Below are positions 1-7,015 of a stretch of 13,183 nt of DNA, in pieces. The notes beneath the pieces are model-generated. The model did no database searches, had not been told where the DNA came from, and worked only from the letters and a program-made list of their open reading frames with translations. The translations under genes and the position numbers were made by a program. Origin of the DNA: CAUZSH01 sp963582935 (GTDB lineage Bacteria > Pseudomonadota > Gammaproteobacteria > Francisellales > Francisellaceae); the NCBI GenBank assembly GCA_963582935.1, contig CAUZSH010000059.1, forward strand, positions 1-13,183, given 5' to 3'. Each line of letters begins with the position of its first letter. The first letter of the stretch is position 1.

Positions 1-91
1 AATGCTCAAAGAAGTAGAGATAGCTCTTAACAGCAGACCAAGAAAATGTTTAGAATATAAATCACCTATTGAGGTGCTAAAAGTTGGTTAA
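1..91 (+). CDS. IS30-family transposase, C-terminal end only (partial)
   Basis: Reading from base 2, the frame gives 29 residues and a TAA stop at 89-91. The segment contains LNSRPRKCLEYKSPIEVL, which matches the characteristic C-terminus of IS30-family DDE transposases (usual form LNxRPRKxLxxxTPxEV). The rest of the gene lies left of the window, so intactness of the catalytic DDE core cannot be judged. The reading frame is open up to the edge, with no sign of decay in the part seen. The family call rests on this short but distinctive motif. Confidence 0.8.
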   Translation, partial: MLKEVEIALNSRPRKCLEYKSPIEVLKVG

Positions 92-130
92 ATTAAACCC
101 AGTTGCGATTCAGGATTGGTTCTGCCATAG
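1..130 (+). mobile_element. Right end of an IS30-family insertion sequence (partial)
   Basis: The transposase tail stops at 91, and an insertion sequence of this family normally ends with a 20-30 base terminal inverted repeat a short way after the stop. The stretch from about 99 to 128 (AGTTGCGATTCAGGATTGG and following) looks like such a terminus in composition. The partner left end is outside the window, so the exact boundary and any target duplication are unverified. The boundary of 130 is an estimate. Confidence 0.5.
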
Positions 131-194
131 TTTAAAAGTTTTTACCTTTACCTATACATTTTTTGCATACATAAAACTATTTTCGCATTATATG

Positions 195-222
195 TTGACA
201 TCGAAAATATTTTTGTCATTAT
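195..222 (+). promoter_or_regulatory. Candidate sigma-70 promoter for the permease
   Basis: A perfect -35 TTGACA (195-200) is followed after 16 bases by CATTAT (217-222), which matches 4 of 6 positions of the -10 consensus. The region is very AT-rich, so chance matches are common, and the -10 is weak. No better pair was seen closer to the start codon. Confidence 0.35.
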
Positions 223-270
223 GTGTTCTGATCGGTAAATTATCAAAATAATATGTTTTTCATAGAGTTT

Positions 271-305
271 CATTCTAACAATGGATTTTGTTGATTTTTA
301 GAATG
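271..305 (+). repeat. Inverted repeat with 8-base perfect arms in permease leader
   Basis: CATTCTAA (271-278) is the exact reverse complement of TTAGAATG (298-305), separated by 19 bases. An overlapping pair, TTTCATT (268-274) and AATGAAA (314-320), offers a competing fold. This could be an operator or a leader hairpin. No T-run follows, so it is not an intrinsic terminator. Confidence 0.4.
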
Positions 306-388
306 CTTTAGGAAATGAAATTTGAAAAATAATGATATATTTTGATGTTATACCAGTTGCTAAGGAACTATCTTTTTAATTTTTTGGG

Positions 389-433
389 TTGCGCTAAATA
401 GAGTGCGCAATATTATTTATAGGGATGACTCTA
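389..433 (+). promoter_or_regulatory. Possible H-type RNA pseudoknot in the permease leader
   Basis: Stem 1 is TTGCGC (389-394) with GCGCAA (405-410). The 10-base loop contains TAGAGT (399-404), the exact complement of ACTCTA (428-433) further downstream. The order (stem 1 left, 4-base loop, stem 2 left, stem 1 right with no gap, 17-base AT-rich loop, stem 2 right) is that of a classic H-type pseudoknot. It lies 56 bases before the start codon. Function is inferred: it could be a ligand-responsive leader, a protein binding site, or chance. Confidence 0.3.
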
Positions 434-489
434 CCAAAAGATCAAAGCTAGTTAGCACGAATTTTTAATAAACTAAGAAAGGAACTCTC

Positions 490-2019
490 ATGTCAGACAT
501 GAATCAAGAAAAGAACAAGATGTCGCTGTTTAGTGCGGTACTGTTATGCTGCACTTGTATGGTAGGCTCAGGGTGGCTATTTGCGTCACAGCTTGCTGCA
601 AGAAATGCCGGTAACTATTCATTTATCGCTTGGATTGCAGCCGCTGCAATGATTATTGGTATTGGGCTTTGTTTTGCTGTTGTGGTGACTCAGTTTCCAC
701 AACGGGGTGCAACTACCCGAGTGAGCGCCATCAGCCATAACTCTATTTTTGGCATGCCTTTCGCTTTTGCCAACTGGTTTGGTATATCTGTGGTTATTGC
801 GACAGAAGCACAAGCAACCACACAGTATTTAGCGCCATTTATGGGCGATTCACTGATGCAAGATGGCATACTAACATTGACGGGTAAATCCTTGGCAATG
901 GCAATATTATTCGGTTATCTATTCATTAACTGGTATGGTATTAAGTTTTTAACACGTATTAATAATGTGGTAACGGTTTTTAAAATCTTTACACCTTTAT
1001 TTGTGATTGCCGTGCTTTTGGTTTCTCATATTGATACCACTAATTTCACTTTAGCGACAAACTCAAGTTATTCAGCGAAAGATATTTTTCCAGCTATTGT
1101 GGCATCGGGTATGATATATGCTTTTAATGGCTTCCAGGTTGTCACGGCATTTGCCAGTGAGGTTAAAAATCCGAAGCGAAATATTCCATTAGCGATTATT
1201 ATTTCAGTCCTTGTGGTGCTTTGTTTCTATTTGTTATTACAATTCACCTTCATGAGTGCTATGCCAAATGAGATGTTAAATAATGGCGGATGGGTCGGTG
1301 TGAATCTGGACTCTCCAATCGTTGGTTTAACCATTCTCTTAGGCTTGAATTTCTTAATGGTACTTCTGATTGCGGATAGTATCGTTGCGCCATCTGCGGT
1401 GGGGTATACTTATCTTGGTATGTCATCTCGCATGCTGTTTGCAATGTCTAAAGAGAAGCAAGCGCCTGCATTTTTGAGTAAGAAAATTCATCCTAAGAGG
1501 GGCTTTTCAGTCCCTGCAATGGCGGTCAATTTTATTATTGCGGTGGTCTTCTTGCTTCAAGCCGATAGCTGGGCAGGATTAATGATTATTGTGACGATGT
1601 TGCACGTAGTGGGTTACTTGGCAGGACCAGTCAGTATGGCGGCATTAAATCCAAGATTGAAGGTTTTTGGTTTGATCGTATTTTTAGGAACAGCCGCATT
1701 AATGGTTACTGTTCCTTATAAAGATTTCTTGATCACGAATATTGTGTTATCAGTATTGGCTTTAGTGTTTATGTTTACACAAGGACGTAGTAAGTTAAAA
1801 GCAAATATCATATTTGGAACACCATTCTTGATATTGCTATGGGCGGTGTTGCTTGCACAATCATTGATCCTTACGTTGATTGTTTCCGCAATATTCTTCA
1901 TCTTCGTCACAGATAAACGATATGTTGCTAAGTGCCAAGCATTTAGAAAAATGGAGCTTGCTGAGGCGGGTGCAGTTGAAGTTAGCGATGCCGCTGGTGA
2001 CACAGTGGAAGCGAAATAA
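490..2019 (+). CDS. APC-superfamily amino acid permease
   Basis: A 509-residue integral inner-membrane transporter, probably taking up an amino acid with protons. It has about 12 hydrophobic segments between residues 12 and 472. The APC signature appears early as GSGWLF (26-31) in the broken first helix, and again as FNGFQ...ASEVKNPKRNIP (212-233), the usual helix 6 and following loop (E224, P228, R230). The GSGWLF form is shared with the aspartate:proton symporter (YveA-like) subgroup, but the substrate cannot be read from sequence. ATG at 490 is supported by AAAGGA at 478-483 with 6-base spacing. The C-terminus after 480 is soluble and rich in Glu and Ala. The gene stands alone: IS30 remnant upstream, terminator immediately downstream. 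Its long structured leader suggests post-initiation regulation. Confidence 0.85.
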   Translation: MSDMNQEKNKMSLFSAVLLCCTCMVGSGWLFASQLAARNAGNYSFIAWIAAAAMIIGIGLCFAVVVTQFPQRGATTRVSAISHNSIFGMPFAFANWFGISVVIATEAQATTQYLAPFMGDSLMQDGILTLTGKSLAMAILFGYLFINWYGIKFLTRINNVVTVFKIFTPLFVIAVLLVSHIDTTNFTLATNSSYSAKDIFPAIVASGMIYAFNGFQVVTAFASEVKNPKRNIPLAIIISVLVVLCFYLLLQFTFMSAMPNEMLNNGGWVGVNLDSPIVGLTILLGLNFLMVLLIADSIVAPSAVGYTYLGMSSRMLFAMSKEKQAPAFLSKKIHPKRGFSVPAMAVNFIIAVVFLLQADSWAGLMIIVTMLHVVGYLAGPVSMAALNPRLKVFGLIVFLGTAALMVTVPYKDFLITNIVLSVLALVFMFTQGRSKLKANIIFGTPFLILLWAVLLAQSLILTLIVSAIFFIFVTDKRYVAKCQAFRKMELAEAGAVEVSDAAGDTVEAK

Positions 2020-2060
2020 CCTCCGTAAAATCTCTATCGAAGTGAAAACGATATTCTATG

Positions 2061-2083
2061 AAAGCCCTGATGGGCTTTTTTTT
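2061..2083 (+). terminator. Intrinsic terminator of the permease gene
   Basis: AAAGCCC (2061-2067), a four-base loop TGAT, then GGGCTTT (2072-2078) running into an unbroken T-run to 2083. This is a textbook Rho-independent terminator 41 bases after the permease stop codon, and it separates that gene from the VOC gene. Confidence 0.9.
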
Positions 2084-2141
2084 ATGGCAAGCATTAACGT
2101 ATGATGTTAAGTAAGTTTTTAATATTAACAAGGAATATGCA

Positions 2142-2513
2142 ATGAGTGAGATACATCATTTTAGCTGGAATGAACTGTTAAGTAAGGATGTTGAGAAAGA
2201 TAAGGTTTTTTATAAGGCAGTCCTAGATTGGGATTCTGAAGATAAAGACTTTGATGGAATGACTTATACTTTGTTTAAAGCGAATGGCGTTGAAGTTGCA
2301 GGCATGATGCCCGCACCAGCTGAATGTACAAACCCAAACTCTGCATGGTTGGCTTATGTGACAGTGCAAAATGTTGAAGCAACACTTAAAAAGGCAGAAG
2401 CTGCTGGTGCTAAAATTGTCTTGCCAAAGATGGATATTGAAGGGGTTGGTTCTATCGGCGCAATCTTGGATGTGATGGGTGCATCTATTGGTTTTTATAA
2501 ACCACTGGAATGA
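2142..2513 (+). CDS. VOC-superfamily (glyoxalase/bleomycin resistance-like) protein
   Basis: A 123-residue cytosolic protein with the vicinal oxygen chelate fold. It opens with HFSWNELLSKDVEKDKVFYK (residues 5-24), the usual first beta strand and helix of the subgroup of small VOC proteins whose N-terminus reads FxWxEL.T.D...A..FY. The second half carries AWLAYVTVQNVEATLKKAEAAGAKIV and ends in a D..GA..GFYKP motif, typical of the family. One VOC module is present, so a dimer would be needed for a full metal-binding cleft. No resistance or glyoxalase activity can be assigned. AAGGA at 2130-2134 precedes the ATG by 7 bases. It is a single gene between the permease terminator and a convergent tRNA only 5 bases away, and no terminator of its own is visible. 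Confidence 0.85.
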   Translation: MSEIHHFSWNELLSKDVEKDKVFYKAVLDWDSEDKDFDGMTYTLFKANGVEVAGMMPAPAECTNPNSAWLAYVTVQNVEATLKKAEAAGAKIVLPKMDIEGVGSIGAILDVMGASIGFYKPLE

Positions 2514-2518
2514 AATAA

Positions 2519-2606
2519 TGGCGGAGAGACAGGGATTCGAACCCTGGGAGGTATTACCCTCAACGGTTTTCAAGACCGCCGCATTCGACCACTCTGCCAT
2601 CTCTCC
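2519..2606 (-). tRNA. tRNA-Ser(UGA)
   Basis: Read on the minus strand, the 88-base gene begins GGAGAGATGGCAGAGTGG and ends TCTCTCCGCCA. The seven-base acceptor stem GGAGAGA/TCTCTCC is perfect, the discriminator is G and CCA is encoded. The anticodon loop CTTGAAA gives anticodon UGA. A long variable arm (GAGGGTAATACCTC) marks a class II serine tRNA, and the T arm carries GGTTCGAATCC. It reads the UCA codon family. Confidence 0.97.
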
Positions 2607-2618
2607 AGTCAGTGAGAC

Positions 2619-2646
2619 ATTATAACTAAGAAAAAGAATTTGGAAA
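2619..2646 (-). promoter_or_regulatory. Promoter of tRNA-Ser(UGA)
   Basis: On the minus strand a perfect -10 TATAAT (complement of 2619-2624) lies 12 bases before the mature tRNA 5' end. A -35-like TTTCCA (complement of 2641-2646, 4 of 6) stands 16 bases further upstream. Transcription would begin at about 2612, only a few bases ahead of the tRNA. Confidence 0.6.
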
Positions 2647-2740
2647 GCCCTTGTGGGTTAAAAAATGAAATAAAATTTGCTATTACGTTATTTTCAAGTA
2701 TTCTCGTTTGATGCTTTTTAATCAATGGATAGACATAAAT

Positions 2741-4210
2741 ATGCAATTACAATTTAACATACCAGAAATTCAAAATCACCCAGAAAAACCAACGGAACGT
2801 CAGTTTGATCAATCTAGTGTGGTAGTTATATTATGTAATGACTTAAAACAGCTCCAAGATATACCTTATGAGGACGTTTTACAGTGGCGCATTAAGGCTG
2901 AAGATGCGTTTTCAGGCGATAAGATTGTGTGGCCTTCTATTTTACCAAATAAGCGTGCGACGACAGTCATGGTCTGTCAGTTATCAGATTCAACCACCGC
3001 TTTTGATTTTACAGAGCAACTAAGTAAAGCCTTAAAGAAAAGAGAAAGTTTGACAGGTGAAGTGACAATTGTTGATTTTATGCCAACCCAGAATTTTTTA
3101 AAACTAAGCCTAAGAACAGTATTGGCGCATAATGCCCAGATGCCCTGTTTTAAATCTACATCCTCCACAGAGAAACGTATAGAATATATTGGTTGCTATA
3201 ATACAGAATCATTAAGCTTTGATGAAGTTCTCGCATCACATTGTGGAAATGCATTGGCGCGTTATCTCACTATTTTGCCTACAAATCACTTAACACCTAA
3301 AATTTATGTAGACGAGGTGAAAACGTTAGCAAAATCGGAAGATTGGGATTTTTCCTTCTATGATACGAAAAAGTTGCAAAAATGTGGCGCAGGCGCTTTT
3401 TTAGCGGTTGCGAGAGCCAGTGAATCTGCCGGTATTGTGAAGTTAACCTATACATCTGAAGCTTCTACCGAGCAAAAAACAATGAAATGTTTGGCATTGG
3501 TTGGTAAAGGCGTGTGTTTTGATACGGGTGGTGTAAGCCTCAAAGCACCTGAATATATGTATGGTATGCATGAAGATATGGAAGGGAGTGCGGTGGCACT
3601 TGGCACATTCTTAATGTTATCTCGTTTGAAAGTTTCTTATGATATGGAATGTTGGTTGGCGATTGTAGATAATAGAATCGATAGCCAAGCATTTTTGCCA
3701 AATGAGGTCATTACAACGGTCAATGGCACCACGATTGAGATTGTGGATACAGATGCGGAAGGACGTTTGATCTTGGCAGACACTTTGGCACTAGCATCAG
3801 AATCAAAACCTGATTTAATGCTGGACTATGCAACTTTAACGGGCGCGAGTTTACGTGCAGTGGGTACGCGTTACGCCACGGTCTTTACAAACCAAGACGA
3901 TTGGCTGGTTGATTTAATCCACTCTGGCACAACTTCTGGTGAGCGGGTTTGGCCAATGCCGATGACGGATGATTATTTAGAAGATATCAAATCAGATGTG
4001 GCAGATATAAAGCAATGTAACGTTTCAGGACCTTCAGATCATATTCATGCGGCTAAGCTATTGCAGAAATTTGTCGCCAATGAAACGAAATGGGTACATG
4101 TGGATATGGCTGCCAGTTGTCATAAAGGTGGTTTAGGGGCTGTCCCAACGGATTTTACAGGGTTTGGTGTATGGTTTACTTTAGATCTTTTAAAGCAGCT
4201 TAAATTCTAA
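2741..4210 (+). CDS. M17-family leucyl aminopeptidase (cytosol aminopeptidase)
   Basis: A cytosolic two-metal aminopeptidase removing N-terminal residues from peptides. Counting from ATG 2741 (489 residues), the metal and catalytic residues all align with E. coli PepA at a constant offset of 14: K256, D261 and K268 in GKGVCFDTGGVSLK, D279 in HEDMEG, and D338, E340 and R342 in DTDAEGRL. PepA has K270, D275, K282, D293, D352, E354 and R356. The family signature NTDAEGRL is here DTDAEGRL, and the usual DMGG is DMEG. Both are mild departures outside the metal ligands. The start is uncertain: the frame extends to TTG 2708 and ATG 2711 without a ribosome binding site, while 2741 has a modest GGAT 10 bases ahead. 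The gene is convergent with the stress protein gene, 22 bases apart. Which peptidase paralogue it is (PepA or PepB type) is not settled. Confidence 0.9.
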   Translation: MQLQFNIPEIQNHPEKPTERQFDQSSVVVILCNDLKQLQDIPYEDVLQWRIKAEDAFSGDKIVWPSILPNKRATTVMVCQLSDSTTAFDFTEQLSKALKKRESLTGEVTIVDFMPTQNFLKLSLRTVLAHNAQMPCFKSTSSTEKRIEYIGCYNTESLSFDEVLASHCGNALARYLTILPTNHLTPKIYVDEVKTLAKSEDWDFSFYDTKKLQKCGAGAFLAVARASESAGIVKLTYTSEASTEQKTMKCLALVGKGVCFDTGGVSLKAPEYMYGMHEDMEGSAVALGTFLMLSRLKVSYDMECWLAIVDNRIDSQAFLPNEVITTVNGTTIEIVDTDAEGRLILADTLALASESKPDLMLDYATLTGASLRAVGTRYATVFTNQDDWLVDLIHSGTTSGERVWPMPMTDDYLEDIKSDVADIKQCNVSGPSDHIHAAKLLQKFVANETKWVHVDMAASCHKGGLGAVPTDFTGFGVWFTLDLLKQLKF

Positions 4211-4232
4211 GATCAATTATTTTTAGAAAGCA

Positions 4233-5087
4233 TTATTTTAAGCGGACAACCAGCACATCTGTATCTGAGTGATGAAGAGTAGCGTTTGCGGTAGAGCCTA
4301 GAAAAAATCGACCAATGGCACTGCGATGGTGGCTGCCGACGATAATAAGATTATAACCATTATCTTTAGCGTGCTCGGTGATTGCCTGTGAGGACTCTCC
4401 CATAATGCAGTTATTTTCTACATTGAGCCCTTGTTCTTGACACCATTGCGTTAACTGTTCTTGGCTCGCTTTATGTAATTCTTTATGGATGGCAGGAACA
4501 ACACCAAAGGTGCTGACGGCAACAGTAGGGTCTGCCTGAACATTAACAACACTGAAGCTTCCCTCGTATTTTTCAGCTAAAATTTTGGCTTTATCAACAA
4601 GCTGATGATTGTCTATATCCATGTCTGTGGCTAATAAAACGCGGTTATAGAGGGTCGCAGATTCAGGCTTATTTTCGCCAAGTCGGACGGTCAATACATC
4701 GCAGGGCGCTTGATGTAACACACTATTTGAAGTAGAACCTAACAATAAATTCAAACCGTGTGTCCCATGTGATCCAAGAACGATCAAATCGATGTCGTGG
4801 TCGTTTGAATAGCCGGTAATTTTATTGTGCGGCGCACCAGTTTCGGTGATTGTTTTGACAGATTTTAAGTCAAGACGTTCAATTTCTCGGTTTAATGTTG
4901 TGATCACCTGTTCCTCAAGAGATTTCTGATATTCAGTCGCCATAGGTATCAGTTCAAAGGGTGCATTCAATACCATCATGGCAGTGAGTTTGCTTCCAAA
5001 TTTTTGGGCAAGTCGTTCTGCTGTCTGTAGTGTGTGGTGGTAATCTTCGTAAATATTGATGGCAACTAAGATGTTTTTGTACTGCAT
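4233..5087 (-). CDS. Tandem universal stress protein (two UspA domains)
   Basis: A 284-residue cytosolic protein made of two UspA modules (about 1-137 and 146-284). Each has the hydrophobic first strand (KNILVAIN; NRVLLATD) and the C-terminal nucleotide loop. Module 1 carries GSHGTHGLNLLLGS (105-118), a G-x2-G-x8-G-S form of the ATP-binding motif. Module 2 has GSHHRSAIGRFFLGS (251-265), where His replaces the second Gly, so its binding is less certain. This fused architecture resembles the UspE-type layout. AAAGGA stands 9 bases before the ATG. The gene is divergent from the cytochrome bd operon and shares its 321-base upstream region. Together with its neighbour this suggests a response to oxygen limitation or energy stress, but no site proves shared control. 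Confidence 0.88.
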   Translation of the reverse strand: MQYKNILVAINIYEDYHHTLQTAERLAQKFGSKLTAMMVLNAPFELIPMATEYQKSLEEQVITTLNREIERLDLKSVKTITETGAPHNKITGYSNDHDIDLIVLGSHGTHGLNLLLGSTSNSVLHQAPCDVLTVRLGENKPESATLYNRVLLATDMDIDNHQLVDKAKILAEKYEGSFSVVNVQADPTVAVSTFGVVPAIHKELHKASQEQLTQWCQEQGLNVENNCIMGESSQAITEHAKDNGYNLIIVGSHHRSAIGRFFLGSTANATLHHSDTDVLVVRLK

Positions 5088-5190
5088 AATTTATAATCCT
5101 TTGGTTACATAACCCATAAATGCCTTAGCTAAAACTATAGAGGATTTTGAAAAATATTTCTAATAGAAGCAGAGATTAGTTGAGCTTATA

Positions 5191-5220
5191 TTGACATTAA
5201 TGGTTTGAATTGAGAATAAG
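5191..5220 (+). promoter_or_regulatory. Candidate distal promoter of the cyd operon
   Basis: A perfect -35 TTGACA (5191-5196) is followed after 18 bases by AATAAG (5215-5220), 4 of 6 to the -10 consensus. Initiation would fall inside the palindrome at 5223-5239, an arrangement expected for an operator-controlled promoter. It would give a leader of about 180 bases before cydA. Confidence 0.35.
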
Positions 5221-5222
5221 AA

Positions 5223-5239
5223 TCTGACATCATGTCAGA
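5223..5239. promoter_or_regulatory. Perfect 17-base palindrome, candidate operator
   Basis: TCTGACAT, a central C, then ATGTCAGA: 8-base arms with no mismatch. The size and symmetry fit a dimeric regulator site. I do not recognise it as a known FNR, ArcA, CRP, NsrR or Fur site. Confidence 0.5.
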
Positions 5240-5266
5240 AATTTGAATACAAGATAAATAATAGAT

Positions 5267-5280
5267 AAATCAGGTGATTT
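5267..5280. repeat. Short inverted repeat AAATCA-GG-TGATTT
   Basis: Six-base perfect arms around a GG centre, followed by further T residues (to 5283). It could be a second regulator site or a weak hairpin. The arms are AT-rich, so chance is a real alternative. Confidence 0.3.
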
Positions 5281-5354
5281 TTTGATTTAAGTCTATTATT
5301 GAGTTTGTAGCGCATATTTAAATTTAGGTTGTTCAAAAATTTATGATGAGTTAT

Positions 5355-5385
5355 TTGAATGACGTTTGGATGTTCGTCTTATAAA
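5355..5385 (+). promoter_or_regulatory. Candidate proximal promoter of the cyd operon
   Basis: TTGAAT (5355-5360) and TATAAA (5380-5385, 5 of 6) are separated by 19 bases. Taking TTATAA (5379-5384) instead gives 18, with a poorer match. Transcription would start about 20 bases before the cydA ATG. The -10 is good but the spacing is long. Confidence 0.35.
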
Positions 5386-5408
5386 AACGTATAGGAATAT
5401 AGAGAAAC

Positions 5409-7004
5409 ATGCTAATACCTGAGTTGAGTGAATTAACCGTAGATCTATCCAGAATACAATTTGCCTTTACCGCAATGTTCCATTTTTTATTTGTACCATT
5501 AACGCTAGGCTTGTCTTGGATGTTAGTGGTGATGGAGGCGGCCTACTTAAAAACAGGGAAGCAAGTTTATCGAGACATGGTGAAGTTTTGGGGCAAGCTT
5601 TTTGCCATTAACTTTGCGGTTGGTGTCCTAGGCGGCATTACCATGGAGTTTGAGTTTGGTTTAAACTGGGCTTATTTTTCACGTTTTATTGGGGAGAGCT
5701 TTGGTAGCGCGTTGGCTATTGAAGGGATTAGTGCCTTTATGATTGAGGCCGTCTTATTTGGTTTATTTTATTTTACTTGGGATAAAGTCAGTAAGAAAAC
5801 GCATTTTGCCATTACTTTTTTCTTAGCGCTTGGCACAAATATGTCCATCATCAATATTTTAGTTGCAAATAGTTGGATGCAACATCCTGTGGGATCTTTC
5901 TTGAACCCTGAAACCATGACGATGCAGCTTTATAGTTTTGTGGATCTATACACTCAACAGTTGGCTCAAATTCGAGTGGGGCATGTAGCTTTTGCTGGAT
6001 TTATTGTGGCATCTACTTTTGTGATGGGTATCAGCTGTTGGTATTTATTGAAAAAACGGGATGTGGGATTTGCGCTTCGTTCATTAGCAATTGCCGTTGG
6101 TTTTGGCTTTAGTGCCTGTGTCTTTACTTTTTTCTTGGGCGATGCAAATGGATTGATTGTGGCGAAAGAAGAGCCTGCTAAGATGGCAGCAATGGAAGGA
6201 CAATGGGAAACACAATCAGCGCCTGCGTCATGGGTGGCAGTGGCTTGGACCTCTCAAGAGCATGAGAAAAATTCTTATGCGATTGAAATTCCCTGGATGT
6301 TGAGCTTGATCGCACACCATAATTTAAGTGGCACGGTTGAAGGATTGAAGCCTATCATGCTTGAAAACCGTCAGCGGATACAAGATGGTTTAGTGGCATT
6401 TAAAGCGCTTGAGGCAATTCGTAATAAAGTGGGAACGCCACAAGATTATGCCATATTTGATCATAAGAATGCAGAGACGGCTAAGTATCGAGATAATATT
6501 GGATATGCTTTTGTCTTAAAAGAACATGCGAAAGATCCGTTTAAGGCAACGCCCACAGAAGTCACTCAGGCTGTAAAAAACACCATTCCAAATGTTCCCA
6601 TTTTATTCTATGGTTTTAGGTTGATGCTGGCATGTTGGGGCTTATTAATGTTGGTGTTCATTTGTCAATTTGTTTTTGTGATTAGAGGGTCGATTCAACG
6701 TAAACCATGGTTATTACGAGCGGGATTATATGCCATTCCATTGCCCTATATTGCGGCAGAAGCAGGGTGGATTATTGCAGAATTTGGGCGTCAACCGTGG
6801 GTGGTGCATGGGATCATGCCGACCTCTATGGGGGTGTCCACATTAGATCCCGTCAGTCTGAGTTTAAGCCTTGGTTTCTTTATTTTATTCTACGCGGCAA
6901 TCATCAGTGTCGAAGTGTGGTTAATGTTTAAGATTGCGCGCAAAGGCCCCAGTAGTTTGGGAACAGGAAAATATCATCTTGAAACAAACAAGTCAGCACA
7001 CTAG
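5409..7004 (+). CDS. cydA: Cytochrome bd ubiquinol oxidase subunit I
   Basis: A 531-residue inner-membrane subunit that oxidises quinol and reduces oxygen to water with high affinity, carrying hemes b558, b595 and d. It aligns through its length with E. coli CydA (522 residues). The residues matching heme ligands are H25 (FTAMFHFLFVPLTLG), H192 (QIRVGHVAFAG), M406 (FRLMLACW) and E458 in GWIIAEFGRQPW. The paired acidic residues E105 and E113 (AIEGISAFMIEA) of the proton/heme d region are also present. The long hydrophilic stretch from about 245 to 395 is the long-type Q-loop of the L subfamily. ATG 5409 follows a weak AGAGAAA. cydB begins 11 bases after the stop, so the two are surely one operon. 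Confidence 0.97.
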   Translation: MLIPELSELTVDLSRIQFAFTAMFHFLFVPLTLGLSWMLVVMEAAYLKTGKQVYRDMVKFWGKLFAINFAVGVLGGITMEFEFGLNWAYFSRFIGESFGSALAIEGISAFMIEAVLFGLFYFTWDKVSKKTHFAITFFLALGTNMSIINILVANSWMQHPVGSFLNPETMTMQLYSFVDLYTQQLAQIRVGHVAFAGFIVASTFVMGISCWYLLKKRDVGFALRSLAIAVGFGFSACVFTFFLGDANGLIVAKEEPAKMAAMEGQWETQSAPASWVAVAWTSQEHEKNSYAIEIPWMLSLIAHHNLSGTVEGLKPIMLENRQRIQDGLVAFKALEAIRNKVGTPQDYAIFDHKNAETAKYRDNIGYAFVLKEHAKDPFKATPTEVTQAVKNTIPNVPILFYGFRLMLACWGLLMLVFICQFVFVIRGSIQRKPWLLRAGLYAIPLPYIAAEAGWIIAEFGRQPWVVHGIMPTSMGVSTLDPVSLSLSLGFFILFYAAIISVEVWLMFKIARKGPSSLGTGKYHLETNKSAH

Positions 7005-7015
7005 GGAGATAGATC

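Larger units (their letters stand above)
92..489. other. 398-base non-coding stretch upstream of the permease
   Basis: No coding frame of note is visible on either strand. The stretch holds the presumed end of the IS30-type element (to about 130), a candidate promoter (195-222), a long inverted repeat (271-305), a possible H-type pseudoknot (389-433), a small palindrome GCTAGTTAGC (447-456) and the ribosome binding site AAAGGA (478-483). If the promoter is right, the permease mRNA carries a leader of about 260 bases with several folded elements, which is long for a simple transporter gene. Confidence 0.6.
5088..5408. other. Divergent regulatory region between usp and cydA
   Basis: This 321-base AT-rich stretch carries no gene. 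It holds a candidate promoter toward cydA (5191-5220), a perfect 17-base palindrome just after it (5223-5239), a second symmetric element (5267-5280), and a second promoter candidate nearer cydA (5355-5385). A full FNR box (TTGAT-N4-ATCAA) was looked for and not found. Confidence 0.6.

Noticed and set aside
1880..2104. 74-codon frame on the plus strand overlapping the end of the permease
   Set aside because: It lies mostly inside the permease gene in another frame, runs through the terminator and has no ribosome binding site or recognisable domain.
2223..2600. 125-codon minus-strand frame across the VOC gene and tRNA
   Set aside because: Its first residues are the translated tRNA-Ser and the rest is antisense to the VOC gene, so it is an artefact.
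2644..2657. Possible hairpin AGCCC-TTGT-GGGTT upstream of the aminopeptidase
   Set aside because: Only a five-base stem with one wobble and no T-run. It also falls over the -35 region of the tRNA promoter, so a terminator role is not supported.
5282..5295. Possible FNR site upstream of cydA
   Set aside because: TTGAT is present, but the second half after four bases is GTCTA rather than ATCAA, so only a half site exists.
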